From SPDF01 sp963812085 (GTDB lineage: Bacteria; Gemmatimonadota; Gemmatimonadetes; Gemmatimonadales; GWC2-71-9), in the NCBI GenBank assembly GCA_963812085.1, contig CAWETL010000009.1:62001-126000 (forward strand): a stretch of 64,000 nucleotides of DNA, written 5' to 3'. The translations under genes were made by a program, and so were the position numbers. Shown piece after piece: positions 8,418-18,492 of this stretch. Positions within the stretch are counted from its first letter, which is position 1; each line of letters opens with the position of its first letter. The notes under the pieces were generated by a model, which saw only the letters and a list, made by a program, of their open reading frames with translations, did no database searches and was not told the origin of the DNA.

Positions 8418-9755
8418 ATGGATCAATCCTCCGCCGCCGCGGCGCTGGGCACGCTTCCCAGCGCATTCGCGGCCGCCTGCCGGCTCTCCCGAACCGACGC
8501 GGAACTCTTCGAACGGTGCCGTGACGCGCTGGTCGGCCGGTTCAACTCCCCCGCCGTCTGGTTCGACATCACGACCTCGGTGGGTCGCTCGCCCCGCGTG
8601 GGGCCGGCGGAGTTCCCGGAGTCGGCGGTGCAGGTGGCGCGGATCCGGAGCGGCGAAACCGAAGTCGTCATCAGCGCCGGGCCGGAGGTCGCCGAGCAGC
8701 TGCGCCGGGTCGCCCTGTCGCTGGCACACGGACTCTCCGTCGTCGTCGAACTCCGCACGGTGCTCATGGAACGGCAGGCGGCGCTCGACGACGCCGCCTT
8801 CCAGCTTCGCGCGCTCCGCCAGGTGGCGCGCCTCCTGAGCTCGGTCCATTCCTCGCAGGAGACCGAGCAGCTGATCCTCGATTTCATGGCCGAGGTCTTC
8901 TTCACCTGGTGGGCCTGCCTGCTCCGGCCGAACGGCGACGCGTACGAGGCCAGGATCTTCCGCTCGCTGGACGACCGGATTCGTCCTGGGACGCTGCCGC
9001 GCGCCGTGCTCGACGCGGTCCTGCCGCCGGGGTGCGGCGCCACCGGCGGCCAGGACCTGGCGGTCGCGACCTTGGCACCGCCGACGACCGAAGTCGTGGT
9101 TCCGCTGGACGCCGGCACGGAGCGGCTCGCGGTGCTCCTGCTGGGCCCCCGGATCAACAACCGGGCCTACGGCCCCTCCGAGCTCGACCTCGCCGGCACC
9201 CTGTCGTTCGCCGCGGCCATCGCGCTCAAGAACGCGCATCTCGTCGAACAGCTGCAGACTGCGGCCAACACCGACGACCTCACCGGCCTGCTCAACCGGC
9301 GCGCGCTCGAGGAGCGGCTCGGCGCGGAACTCTCCCGGTCGTCGCGCCATTCGCTCGACACCACGATCATCCTCCTGGATCTCGACAGCTTCAAGCGCGT
9401 CAACGACAGCGGTGGTCACGCCGCGGGCGACGACCTGCTGCGCGCGGTCGGTCGGCTCCTCAAGGAGCAGTGCCGGCAGCCCGACATCGTCGGCCGCCTC
9501 GGCGGCGATGAGTTCCTGGTGATTCTGCCGATGACCTCCCCGCGCGAGGCGATGGTCCTCGTGGGGCGGATCCAGGCCGGCCTGCCCGGGCTCGCGGACC
9601 TCGGCCAGGGCGAACCGGTCACGGTGAGCATCGGGGTCGCGGCCTCGCCGCAGCACGGGACCACGGTCAGCAGCCTGATGGCGACCGCCGACGCGGCGAT
9701 GTACAAGGCGAAGCGGGCCGGCGGCAACCGCGCCGAGGCCGCCGGCGACTTCTAG
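8418..9755 (+). CDS. GAF-like sensor diguanylate cyclase (GGDEF)
   Basis: Cytosolic enzyme making cyclic di-GMP from two GTP (445 aa). A divergent N-terminal region (about 1-130) is followed by a GAF-like domain (about 145-275) and a C-terminal GGDEF domain (about 285-440). The active-site loop GGDEF is at 362-366 and the inhibitory I-site RxxD is R353-D356, five residues before it, so both catalysis and product inhibition should be intact. No transmembrane segment is seen, so the signal is presumably intracellular. ATG 8418 is chosen because the promoter-like TATTAT lies just upstream; a TTG at 8412 would add two residues. The next gene starts 17 nt after the stop. Confidence 0.92.
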   Translation: MDQSSAAAALGTLPSAFAAACRLSRTDAELFERCRDALVGRFNSPAVWFDITTSVGRSPRVGPAEFPESAVQVARIRSGETEVVISAGPEVAEQLRRVALSLAHGLSVVVELRTVLMERQAALDDAAFQLRALRQVARLLSSVHSSQETEQLILDFMAEVFFTWWACLLRPNGDAYEARIFRSLDDRIRPGTLPRAVLDAVLPPGCGATGGQDLAVATLAPPTTEVVVPLDAGTERLAVLLLGPRINNRAYGPSELDLAGTLSFAAAIALKNAHLVEQLQTAANTDDLTGLLNRRALEERLGAELSRSSRHSLDTTIILLDLDSFKRVNDSGGHAAGDDLLRAVGRLLKEQCRQPDIVGRLGGDEFLVILPMTSPREAMVLVGRIQAGLPGLADLGQGEPVTVSIGVAASPQHGTTVSSLMATADAAMYKAKRAGGNRAEAAGDF

Positions 9756-9772
9756 CCCCGACCGAGGCGGCC

Positions 9773-10315
9773 ATGCCCGACCCCGAATTCATCCTGATGG
9801 GCGACGCGGTCTGGGTCGACTTCATCAACACCGCGCGCGGCCGCGGCCCGGAGCCGAAGGACAGCCTGCCCGACCCTGCCGCCTACCACCGCTGGACCAA
9901 GGCCGAGAAGCTGCTCTCCGACGCGACGGACCATCGCTGGGAGGACGTGCTGGAATTTCGCGAGCGCCTGACCGCGGTGGCGACGGCGCTCGCCGCGGAG
10001 CGGCAGCCGCCCTCCTCGGCCATCCACGAGATCAACCGGCTCCTGGCGCGGAGCGCGGGTCACCACCAGTTGACCCGGGTCGGCGGCGCGTGGCAGCTCA
10101 CCTTTGCCGCCCTCCATTCGCCGTCCGCGCTCGAGGCGATCGCCCGGAGCGCCGCGGTGACGCTCGCCGATCCTCACGGGCGCGTGCGCCAGTGCCAGGC
10201 GCAGGAGTGCTCGCTCTTCTTCCTCGATCGCTCCCCCGGGCGCTCCCGCGTCTGGTGCAGCGCCGAGGTGGACGTCCATCCCGTCCGCATCGAGCGGCGC
10301 CGCGCCACCCGATGA
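9773..10315 (+). CDS. CGNR/ABATE-type zinc-finger protein lacking the CGNR cysteine
   Basis: A 180-aa protein with an N-terminal ABATE-like helical domain (FINTARGR, LLSDATDHRWEDVLEFRERL) and a C-terminal segment like the CGNR zinc finger: CQAQECSLFFLDRS, then RSRVWCSAE. In the family the finger ends with Cys-Gly-Asn-Arg and the CGNR cysteine is the fourth ligand. Here that stretch reads DVHPVR, so the cysteine is missing and a histidine stands nearby. The family is thought to include transcriptional regulators, but there is little experimental work. It lies between the diguanylate cyclase and the kinase fusion, all on the same strand. Confidence 0.72.
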   Translation: MPDPEFILMGDAVWVDFINTARGRGPEPKDSLPDPAAYHRWTKAEKLLSDATDHRWEDVLEFRERLTAVATALAAERQPPSSAIHEINRLLARSAGHHQLTRVGGAWQLTFAALHSPSALEAIARSAAVTLADPHGRVRQCQAQECSLFFLDRSPGRSRVWCSAEVDVHPVRIERRRATR

Positions 10316-10334
10316 CCGCCGAGGCCACGCCGTC

Positions 10335-12110
10335 ATGACGATGACCGATCCCGGGCTCTACGCCGAGCGGACGACCGCCGCCCTCGGGCACCGGTATCGC
10401 ATCGACCGCACCATCGCGTCGTCCCGCGAGCGGGTGCTCTTCCAGGCGTACGACCTGACGCTGAAGCGGCGGGTGAGCCTGCGGGTGAACTTCTATCCCG
10501 ACAGTTCGCTCCGCGGGTGGTTCCTCCGCGAGGCCGAGGCGCTGGCCCAGCTCGACCACCCCGCCATCCGGCACGTCTACGACGCCGGCGTCCTCGGCGA
10601 GATCGCCTTTCGCGCGGGGAGCTGGATCGACGGCGAGAGCGCGCTCGACGCCATCCAGCGCGGGCCGCGGCCGATCCCGACCGTCCACGCCCTCGCGCGC
10701 GACATCCTGACCGCGCTGGATCACGCCCACAGCCGGGGCATCATGGTCCGGCGCATCGTGCCGGCCTCGCTGCTGCTGGGGCCGACGGGCCGCGGCACCG
10801 TCACCGACCTGCGCTTCTGCAGCTACACGCTGGCCGACATCCCGCCGGGCACCGAGCCCTCCGGCACGGAGTTCATGGCGCCCGAGGTCCGGGACGGCGC
10901 CCGCGGCGACCCGGCGAGCGACGTCTTCACCGCGGGGGCCATTCTCTATTTCGCCATCACCGGGCGCGCGCCCCCGGCCAACCCCTCGCAGGTCGAGCGA
11001 CCGTCCCAGCTCCGCCCCACCTGCCCGAAGGCGCTGGACCGGATCCTCCTGCGCGCGCTGCAGCCCAGCGCCGACGACCGCTACCTCACGCCGGCGGAGA
11101 TGCTCGAGGATTTCGCCTCGGACGCGGGCACCTATGAGAGCCCCGGCGTTTCCCCGGGCGAACTCGCCCCGCAGCAGCAGGACACCGAGCACTGGGAAAA
11201 GCGGCTGCGCCGTGCGCTGGGCGACGACTACGAACTCTTCGAGGCCCTCGGCGCCGGCGGCTTCGGGCGGGTCTACCGGGTGCGCGACCTGCACCTCGAG
11301 CGCGAGGTGGCGCTCAAGGTGCTGCACCCCTACCTCACCGCCGAGCCCGCCGTCGTCGAGCGGTTCCGGCGCGAGGCCCAGCTGGCCGCACGGCTGCACC
11401 ACCCCAACATCGTGGACATCTACGACATCGCCGGCCGCGCGGGGCTGCTGTGGTACACGATGGAGTACGTCCGCGGGCCGAACCTGGCGCAGCTGGTGGA
11501 CCGCGAGGGGCCGCTGCCGTTCGACCTCGTCATGCGGATGCTGCAGCAGGCGCTCCAGGCGCTGGCCCACGCCCACGGCGCGGGGCTGGTCCACCGCGAC
11601 ATCAAGCCGGAAAACCTCCTGCTCGCCCCCGACGGCACGCTCCGGATCACCGACTTCGGCCTGGCGCTCGCCCTCCGCGGCGAGGGGCGGTTCGGCGGCG
11701 CCACCAGCCAGAGCGGCACGCCCCAGTTCGCCAGCCCGGAGCAGCTGCTCGGAGAGCGCGTGGACCAGCGCAGCGACTTCTACAGCCTCGCCGCGGTGGC
11801 CTACTTCATCCTGCTGGGAGAAACCCCCTTCCCGGGCGGCACGCCGGAGCAGGTGCTGGCCCGCCAGACCGCCGACCGCTTTCCCCAGCTCCACGCGCGG
11901 CGCCCGGAGGTGCCGGCGGCGCTGGAGGCGGTGCTGCAGCGCGCGCTTCGCAACGAAGTGGAAGCCCGGTACCCCTCGGCGGCGGAATTCCTCCAGGCCA
12001 TCCAGCGCGCCGTCGGTCGAAAGGTCAGGGAGCGGAGCGGCGAATGGGCGCGGGTCGCCGCGCGCTGGTGGCGCGGGCCCGGCGGTCCTGGGGCCTCCGA
12101 ATCCTCTTGA
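10335..12110 (+). CDS. Pseudokinase-Ser/Thr kinase tandem fusion
   Basis: Cytosolic protein of 591 aa with two Hanks-type kinase domains. The N-terminal one (about 18-265) is degenerate: VAIK lysine is R50, the HRD loop reads VRR (138-140), the catalytic-loop lysine and asparagine are V142 and S145, and DFG reads DLR (158-160). MAPE (181-184) and the following Asp-containing helix are kept, so the fold should persist. The C-terminal domain (about 297-565) is complete: glycine loop GAGGFG, ALK lysine near 327, HRD 420-422 with KPEN, DFG 440-442, and SPEQ in place of APE. There is no transmembrane or sensor domain, unlike the usual PknB receptor kinases. The pseudokinase probably regulates or scaffolds the active domain. 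Confidence 0.9.
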   Translation: MTMTDPGLYAERTTAALGHRYRIDRTIASSRERVLFQAYDLTLKRRVSLRVNFYPDSSLRGWFLREAEALAQLDHPAIRHVYDAGVLGEIAFRAGSWIDGESALDAIQRGPRPIPTVHALARDILTALDHAHSRGIMVRRIVPASLLLGPTGRGTVTDLRFCSYTLADIPPGTEPSGTEFMAPEVRDGARGDPASDVFTAGAILYFAITGRAPPANPSQVERPSQLRPTCPKALDRILLRALQPSADDRYLTPAEMLEDFASDAGTYESPGVSPGELAPQQQDTEHWEKRLRRALGDDYELFEALGAGGFGRVYRVRDLHLEREVALKVLHPYLTAEPAVVERFRREAQLAARLHHPNIVDIYDIAGRAGLLWYTMEYVRGPNLAQLVDREGPLPFDLVMRMLQQALQALAHAHGAGLVHRDIKPENLLLAPDGTLRITDFGLALALRGEGRFGGATSQSGTPQFASPEQLLGERVDQRSDFYSLAAVAYFILLGETPFPGGTPEQVLARQTADRFPQLHARRPEVPAALEAVLQRALRNEVEARYPSAAEFLQAIQRAVGRKVRERSGEWARVAARWWRGPGGPGASESS

Positions 12111-12148
12111 CTTGCCCCGGCCACGGGCGGAAATTCTCCGGTCCGGGG

Positions 12149-12165
12149 CACGGGAGGGGCCCGTG
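12149..12165 (+). other. Hairpin in the leader before the cold-shock gene
   Basis: CACGGG and CCCGTG face each other across a 5-nt loop. It lies in the 125-nt gap between the kinase fusion and the cold-shock gene and could be a leader structure or a weak terminator; no U-tract follows. Confidence 0.3.
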
Positions 12166-12235
12166 TTCCGGTCCACATCGGTGGCGAGGCCCCGCCGGAC
12201 CCCGATGACGCCACACCACATGGGAGCTGGGATTC

Positions 12236-12445
12236 ATGGCACGCACATCTGGCACGGTCAAGTGGTTCAACGACGCGAAGGGTTTCGGGTTCATCACCCC
12301 CGAAAACGGTGAGAAGGACTGCTTCGTTCACCACACGGCGATCACCGCCGAAGGCTTCCGCAGCCTCGCCGAAGGCGACAAGGTCGAGTTCGACATCGTG
12401 CAGGGCGCCAAGGGGCCCGCCGCCGAGAACGTCACCAAGGTCTGA
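12236..12445 (+). CDS. Cold-shock domain protein
   Basis: Single-domain nucleic-acid chaperone (69 aa) of the CspA family. Both RNA-binding motifs are intact: KGFGFI (15-20) as RNP1 and CFVHHT (29-34) as RNP2, after GTVKWFNDA. Such proteins bind single-stranded RNA or DNA and melt structure in the cold or during general growth. GGGAG lies 9 nt before ATG 12236. A 125-nt leader with a hairpin precedes it, which would fit the leader-mediated control common for this family. It ends in a strong stem-loop shared with infA on the other strand. Confidence 0.95.
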   Translation: MARTSGTVKWFNDAKGFGFITPENGEKDCFVHHTAITAEGFRSLAEGDKVEFDIVQGAKGPAAENVTKV

Positions 12446-12463
12446 GGGATTGCAGCACCCCGA

Positions 12464-12502
12464 ACGCGAACGGGCCGCTCGAATGAGCGGCCCGTTTCGC
12501 GT
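12464..12502. terminator. Bidirectional stem-loop between csp and infA
   Basis: A nearly perfect stem of about 17 bp (arms 12464-12480 and 12485-12502, loop GAAT) lies between convergent genes. The flanking runs are only TTT and TT, so efficiency is uncertain, but position and strength fit a shared terminator. Confidence 0.6.
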
Positions 12503-12522
12503 GCAGCCCCTGCCAGGCGGCG

Positions 12523-12741
12523 CTACTTGTGACGATAGGTGACCCGGCCCCGGGTCAGGTCGTAGGGCGACAGGACGACGCTGACGCGGTCGCCCTCGAG
12601 CACCCGGATCTTGAACTTGCTCATCTTCCCGGCGGCGTAGGCCAGGATCGAGTGGCCGTTTTCCAGGAGGACCCGGTAGTTGCGGTCGGGCAGGACTTCC
12701 GTCACCACCCCTTCCATCTCGATGCCTTCTTCTTTCGCCAT
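12523..12741 (-). CDS. infA: Translation initiation factor IF-1
   Basis: A 72-aa OB-fold factor that binds the ribosomal A site with IF-2 and IF-3 during initiation. It matches IF-1 from end to end: MAKEEGIEMEG, LENGH, GKMSKFKIR, GDRV, LSPYDLTRGR. ATG 12741 is chosen over an in-frame ATG nine bases upstream because it gives the family N terminus; GGAG lies just before. In many bacteria infA sits in the ribosomal-protein spc/alpha cluster. Here it stands alone behind an M3 peptidase gene, with about 100 nt between them. Confidence 0.95.
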   Translation of the reverse strand: MAKEEGIEMEGVVTEVLPDRNYRVLLENGHSILAYAAGKMSKFKIRVLEGDRVSVVLSPYDLTRGRVTYRHK

Positions 12742-12844
12742 CCAGGCCACTCCACGCTAGGGACGCTGCCGCCGGCCGGGGGGACCGTGCCGGGGCGGGA
12801 ACGCGGGGAATCTTGCCCCGCGGACGGTATTGCGCAACCGGGAG

Positions 12845-14557
12845 TCAGGTCGATTCGAGGCGCCCCAGCTCGTCCTCGACCAGTCCGACCAGCTCTTTCA
12901 TGAGCGCCGGATCCGCCCCGAAACGCGCGCCGGCGCGGGCGTACATGTCCGGCAGCGACGCCGTGCATCCGAGCGCGAGGGCCTCGCGATAGGAGCCGAC
13001 GGCCCCCGCCTGGTCGGCGCGGCTCCGGCGCCAGACCTGCAGCGCGCCGAGCTGAGCCAGCCCGTACTCGATGTAGTAGAAGGGATACAGGAAGATGTGC
13101 AGCTGGCGGTACCACCGGGTCACCTGCTCTTCCTCCAGGCCGGACCAGTCCACGCCCTTCTGGAAGCGGCCCCGGATCCGGACCCACGCGCGGTCCCGCG
13201 CGGCCGCATCGCCCCCCTCCCCGCTGGTGTAGATCCAGCGCTGGAAGGCGTCGACCGAGGCGATGTGGGCCAGCGTCACCAGGACGTCCTCGAGGTGCTC
13301 GATCCGCGCGAGCCGGAGTTCCTCGGGGGTGACGAGCCCGCCCGGCTCCGCGAGGTACGGGGCGGCCAGGAGTTCCATCGACATCGAGGCCAGTTCCGCC
13401 GCCTCCGCGCCCACGAAGCGCTGCCACAGCAGCGGCTGCCGGTGCGATGCGAAGGCGTGGAACGAGTGCCCGCTCTCGTGCAGGAGCGTGTTCACGTCGT
13501 CCAGCAGCCCCACGGCGTTCATGTGGATGTAGGGCCGGCCGCGGAAGTGCAGCGTCTCGCAGTAGCCGCCGGGCGCCTTGCCCGCACGGCTTTCGAGGTC
13601 CAGCAACCCTTCCTGCCGCATGACGTCGAACTCGGCGCCGAGCGCCGGCGCCACGGCGTGGAAGACCCGCGAGGCCTTCGCGACGAGTTCCGTCGCGTCG
13701 CTGAACGGCCGGAGCGCGGGCCGCCCCGACGGGTCCACGTCGAGGTCCCACGGCCGGAGCCGGTCCAGCCCGAGGCGGCGGCGGCGCCGGTCGAGCATTC
13801 GCCCAACGGCCGGCACCACCTCCGCCTCGACGGCGTCGTGAAACCGGGTGCAGTCGTCGGGCGTGTAGTCGAAGCGGCACTTGGCGACGAAGCTGTAGGC
13901 CTGGAAGTCCGAAAACCCCGAGTGCCTGGCCACCCGCTGGCGAAGCTCGTACATCGTGTCGAACAACGCGCTGAGCTCCGGCTTGAGCCGCTGGTACGGC
14001 GCGCCCATGGCCAGGAAGGCGCGCTCGCGGACGCCGCGGTCGGGCTGCTTCAGGAAGGGCGCGAGCTGCGGGAGCGTGAGCGTCTTGCCGTCCCACTCGA
14101 CCGTGATGCCGCCGGTGAGTCGCTGGTAGCGGGCCGCGAGCTCCTCGAGCTCGGTGAACAGCGGGACGTTCTCCTCCCGGAAGATCTCGATCTGCGAGCG
14201 GAACCGCCGGAGCACGATCGCCAGGTCGGGGCGCTGGTGGCCGGTGTCGAGCAGCCGCCGGGCGAGCCGCACGCCCTGCTCCTCGAGCTGCGGAAAGATC
14301 TCCGCCGAAAACCGGAGATGGGCCGCCTCGCGCAACGGGTCGCGGGTGTCCGCGGTATAGGCGATCATCGCCTCGGCCGCCGCCTCGGTGATGAGTTCCT
14401 CCAGGCGCGACCACGCCGCGAGCCACGGCTCGACCGACCCGGCGTCGAGCGGCGCGGCGGCAAGCGCGTCGTACCACGGGAGGATGTCGTCCCACTGGGC
14501 GTCGGCGAACGCCGAGGGCGAGGCGGGAAGCACGGGGAGGGCGGGCGTGTCGGCCAT
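12845..14557 (-). CDS. M3-family oligoendopeptidase (PepF-like)
   Basis: Cytosolic zinc oligopeptidase of 570 aa. The zinc motif HESGH is at 360-364, preceded by DDVNTLL and followed by the downstream glutamate region EAAELASMSME. PYIHMNAVG and GGYCETLHFRG are typical of the PepF branch, and no signal peptide is present. It degrades short peptides. The ATG shares its A with the TGA of the upstream MFS gene (TGATG), making this the last gene of the run PIG-L, binding protein, ATPase, permease, MFS, M3. The context could mean peptide salvage, but the other genes do not prove that. Confidence 0.93.
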   Translation of the reverse strand: MADTPALPVLPASPSAFADAQWDDILPWYDALAAAPLDAGSVEPWLAAWSRLEELITEAAAEAMIAYTADTRDPLREAAHLRFSAEIFPQLEEQGVRLARRLLDTGHQRPDLAIVLRRFRSQIEIFREENVPLFTELEELAARYQRLTGGITVEWDGKTLTLPQLAPFLKQPDRGVRERAFLAMGAPYQRLKPELSALFDTMYELRQRVARHSGFSDFQAYSFVAKCRFDYTPDDCTRFHDAVEAEVVPAVGRMLDRRRRRLGLDRLRPWDLDVDPSGRPALRPFSDATELVAKASRVFHAVAPALGAEFDVMRQEGLLDLESRAGKAPGGYCETLHFRGRPYIHMNAVGLLDDVNTLLHESGHSFHAFASHRQPLLWQRFVGAEAAELASMSMELLAAPYLAEPGGLVTPEELRLARIEHLEDVLVTLAHIASVDAFQRWIYTSGEGGDAAARDRAWVRIRGRFQKGVDWSGLEEEQVTRWYRQLHIFLYPFYYIEYGLAQLGALQVWRRSRADQAGAVGSYREALALGCTASLPDMYARAGARFGADPALMKELVGLVEDELGRLEST

Positions 14558-15768
14558 CAGGCGCCTGCGGGAGTGGGTTCCGCCACCGGGCCGAGCCGGA
14601 AGGCGAGGATGCTGACGAGGGCCACCGTGGCCGCCGCCATGTAGAAGGGCCACGCATGCCCGTAGTCCTGGAACGCGCGCGTGGCCAGGATCGGGGCGAT
14701 GACCCGGGCGATGCCCGCGAACGTCTGCGCGGAACCCATGACGGTCCCCAGTTCCGACTTGTCCGCCGCGTGCGACATCAAGGCGGTGGTCGAGGGGAAC
14801 AGCAGCGCCGTGCCGATCGGCACGAACGGTATGATGAGCGCCAGGGCCCACAGGCTGGAGACCGCGGGATAGAGCAACAGCCCGATCACGAGGGAGGCGC
14901 CGCCGAGGCGCATCGCCCAGGTCTCGCCGAACCGGTCCACGATCGGCCCGAGGAAGACCAACCGCATCACCAGGGAGAGTGCGCCGACGTAGAGGAAGAA
15001 ATACCCGATGGTCTTTTCCGTCACCCCGTATTCGGCGCCCAGGAAGAGCGGGAGCACCGACGTGAGGCAGGTGAAGGCCAGCATCCCCACTGCGTAGATC
15101 CAGACCAGCCGCGCCACCCTCGTGCCCGGCCGGCGGAGGATCTGCCACGCCGCGTGCCAGACCGGCTTTCGCGTCGGCGCGTGCTCGCCGGCCCGCCGCG
15201 ACTCCGGCAGGTAGCGCCACGCGAAGACGACGTTCGCCAGGCAGAGTGTGGCCGCGACGAACCCCGGCGCCGCGCGGCCCCAGTGCGCCGCGAGCGATCC
15301 GACCACCGGGCCGATCATCACGCCGAGCGACGTGGCCGCGGAGAGCCACCCGAGGGCCCGCGCACGGCCGGCGGGCGGGATCGAGTCGGCCACGTACGCC
15401 TGCGCCACGCCGGTCGTGCCGCCGCCCGCGCCCTGGACGATGCGCGACAAGAAGAGCCACGCCACGGTGTGCGCCAGCCCGAACACGACGTAGGCGATCG
15501 CCGAGGCGGTCAGGCCGATCAGCAGGGCGGGCCGGCGACCGTAGCGGTCGGACACCCGCCCCCAGAGCGGCGCAGAGACCAGTTGCGCGATGGAGAACGA
15601 GGCGATGATCCACCCGATCGTCTTCGGCGTCGCGTGCAGCGCCTCGGCGTAGAACGGCAGCAGCGGCAGCACCATCGCGAACCCGATCATGTCCACGGCG
15701 CTGGCCGCGATCAGCACCAGCAGCTTCCGGAGGTCGGTGCGGTTCAGCGGGGGCGCCACGGCGGTCAT
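14557..15768 (-). CDS. Major facilitator superfamily exporter (TetA-like)
   Basis: Inner-membrane transporter of 403 aa with 12 predicted helices. The family signature between helices 2 and 3 is GRVSDRYGRRP. Motif C in helix 5 (SLGVMIGPVVGS) marks the drug/H+ antiporter group, as does the overall likeness to the TCR/Tet branch. The substrate cannot be read from the sequence. The ATG at 15768 overlaps the permease stop by 4 nt (ATGA), and its own TGA overlaps the M3 start, so it is translationally locked into the ABC operon. A final charged tail is absent. Confidence 0.88.
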   Translation of the reverse strand: MTAVAPPLNRTDLRKLLVLIAASAVDMIGFAMVLPLLPFYAEALHATPKTIGWIIASFSIAQLVSAPLWGRVSDRYGRRPALLIGLTASAIAYVVFGLAHTVAWLFLSRIVQGAGGGTTGVAQAYVADSIPPAGRARALGWLSAATSLGVMIGPVVGSLAAHWGRAAPGFVAATLCLANVVFAWRYLPESRRAGEHAPTRKPVWHAAWQILRRPGTRVARLVWIYAVGMLAFTCLTSVLPLFLGAEYGVTEKTIGYFFLYVGALSLVMRLVFLGPIVDRFGETWAMRLGGASLVIGLLLYPAVSSLWALALIIPFVPIGTALLFPSTTALMSHAADKSELGTVMGSAQTFAGIARVIAPILATRAFQDYGHAWPFYMAAATVALVSILAFRLGPVAEPTPAGA

Positions 15769-17416
15769 GCCCGGGACTCCCCGCGGGCGCCGAGCGCGAA
15801 GACCACCGCGCTCGCCGCCATCAGCAGCACCCCGTAGGCGGCCGCCACCCCGACGTCACCCTGCCGAAGGCTGCCCAGGATCTCGAGCGAGATCGGCCGG
15901 GTGTCGTAGGTGTAGAGCATGATCGAGGTCACGAAATCTCCGAGGGCCGTCACGAAGGCCAGGGTGGCGCCGGCGGCCAGCGCGGGGGCCAGGGCGGGCA
16001 GGACGATGCGCCGGATCGTGCGAGCCCGCCCCGCACCGAGCGAGGCGGCGGCCTCCTCCAGCGCAGGGTCCAGCTGTCGAAAGCCGGCGAGGACGGCGCG
16101 CCCCGTGACCGGGAGGTTCCGGATGAGGTAGGCCAGGGGCAGGAGCCAGGCGGTGCCGACCAGCACCGTGCGGAGCGCCCACGGGGCGCGCACACTGAAG
16201 AGCGCGGCCAGCGCGATGGCGAAGACGGTGCCCGGCACCGCCCACGGAAGCCCGAGCAACCCCTCGATGAGCCGGCTCGCGCGCACCCGCTTCCGCACCA
16301 CGAGCGCGCCGCCCGCCAGCGCGATCCCGACCGCCGCGGCCGTCGCGGCCGTGGCCATCCACAGGCTGTTGAGCAGCGGCCGCAGCCGCTCCGGCTCCGC
16401 GACGAGGGCCGCGTAGTTGCCCGGCGAAAACACCGGCGGGAACGGCTCCGTGGTCCAGGTGCCGACCGGCACGAAGGACACCAGCAGCAGCGTGAGGTGC
16501 GGCAGGAGCAGCAACACCGCCAGCAGCCACGCGGCGGCCGCGATGCCGGCGCGAGCGTGTGCGCTTCCCGCCCGCGCCAGTCCCGGCGCCGTGCCCTTCC
16601 CCACGCCGGCGAGCGACCCGCCCGGATCCGCCCGGCGGAAGAGGGCGAGCGCGCCGAGGGCCAGCAGCATGAGCGCCGTCGTCTCGACCATGGCGAGTCC
16701 GTCGTCGCCGTTGAGGCGGGTGAAGACGATCTGCGTCGTCATCACGCGATAGCCGCCGCCGAAGATGTACGGCGCGCTGAACGACGCCAGCGAGGTCATG
16801 AAGGTGAGCAGCGCCGCGCCGGCCAGCGCGGGCCGGAGATGGGGGAGGACCACGCGGCGCAGCGTGCGTCCGCGCCCCGCCCCCAGCGCCGAGGCGGCCT
16901 CGAGCATCGCCCCGTCCATCCGGGAGAGCGCCGCGCGGCAGAACAGGTAGAAGTACACGTACATCGAGTAGGCGTGGACCAGGAGGATCGCGACCGGTCC
17001 CTCCAGCCGCCACGGCGGGTCCTCGAGCCCGAGGATGTGCTGCACCAGGCGGCCCGCGAACCCCGTTTCGCCATACAGGAAGAGGAACGCGACCACGCCC
17101 ACCAGCGGCGGGAGCACCGCCGGCAGCGCCACGAGCACGCCGAGCAGCTTCCGGCCGGGGAAATCCACGCGCTCGAAGAGAAACGCCAGCGGCACGCCGA
17201 TCGCGCCGCTCAGGACCGCGCTCGCCAGCGAGAGCCAGAGGCTCGCCCAGAGCGCCTCCCACTCCGAGCTGCGGCTCGCGAAGCGACGCACTTCCTCCAG
17301 CGTCCACCCCGCCGGGCCGCGGAGGCCCTCGACGAGCACCAGCGCGAGCGGGTAGGCGATCAGCCAGGCCAGCACGGCCACGAGGAGCCATCCCAGCCAT
17401 CCGGCGCGCCGGGCCG

Positions 17417-17420
<4 letters not shown>
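15765..17420 (-). CDS. ABC importer permease, fused two-domain (iron(III)-type)
   Basis: Membrane component of a binding-protein-dependent importer, 551 aa, with two homologous permease halves in one chain as in FbpB/SfuB/AfuB. Each half carries the EAA loop that docks the ATPase: RTLRRVVLPHLRPALAGAALL in the first and RTIRRIVLPALAPALAAG in the second. About 12 transmembrane helices are predicted. The ATG at 17420 overlaps the ATPase stop (ATGA). The fused arrangement is typical for ferric iron, 2-aminoethylphosphonate, spermidine-like or thiamine relatives. Confidence 0.9.
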
Positions 17421-18469
<1,049 letters not shown>

Positions 18470-18492
18470 TCGTGCTCCTTTGCCCTCGGTCC

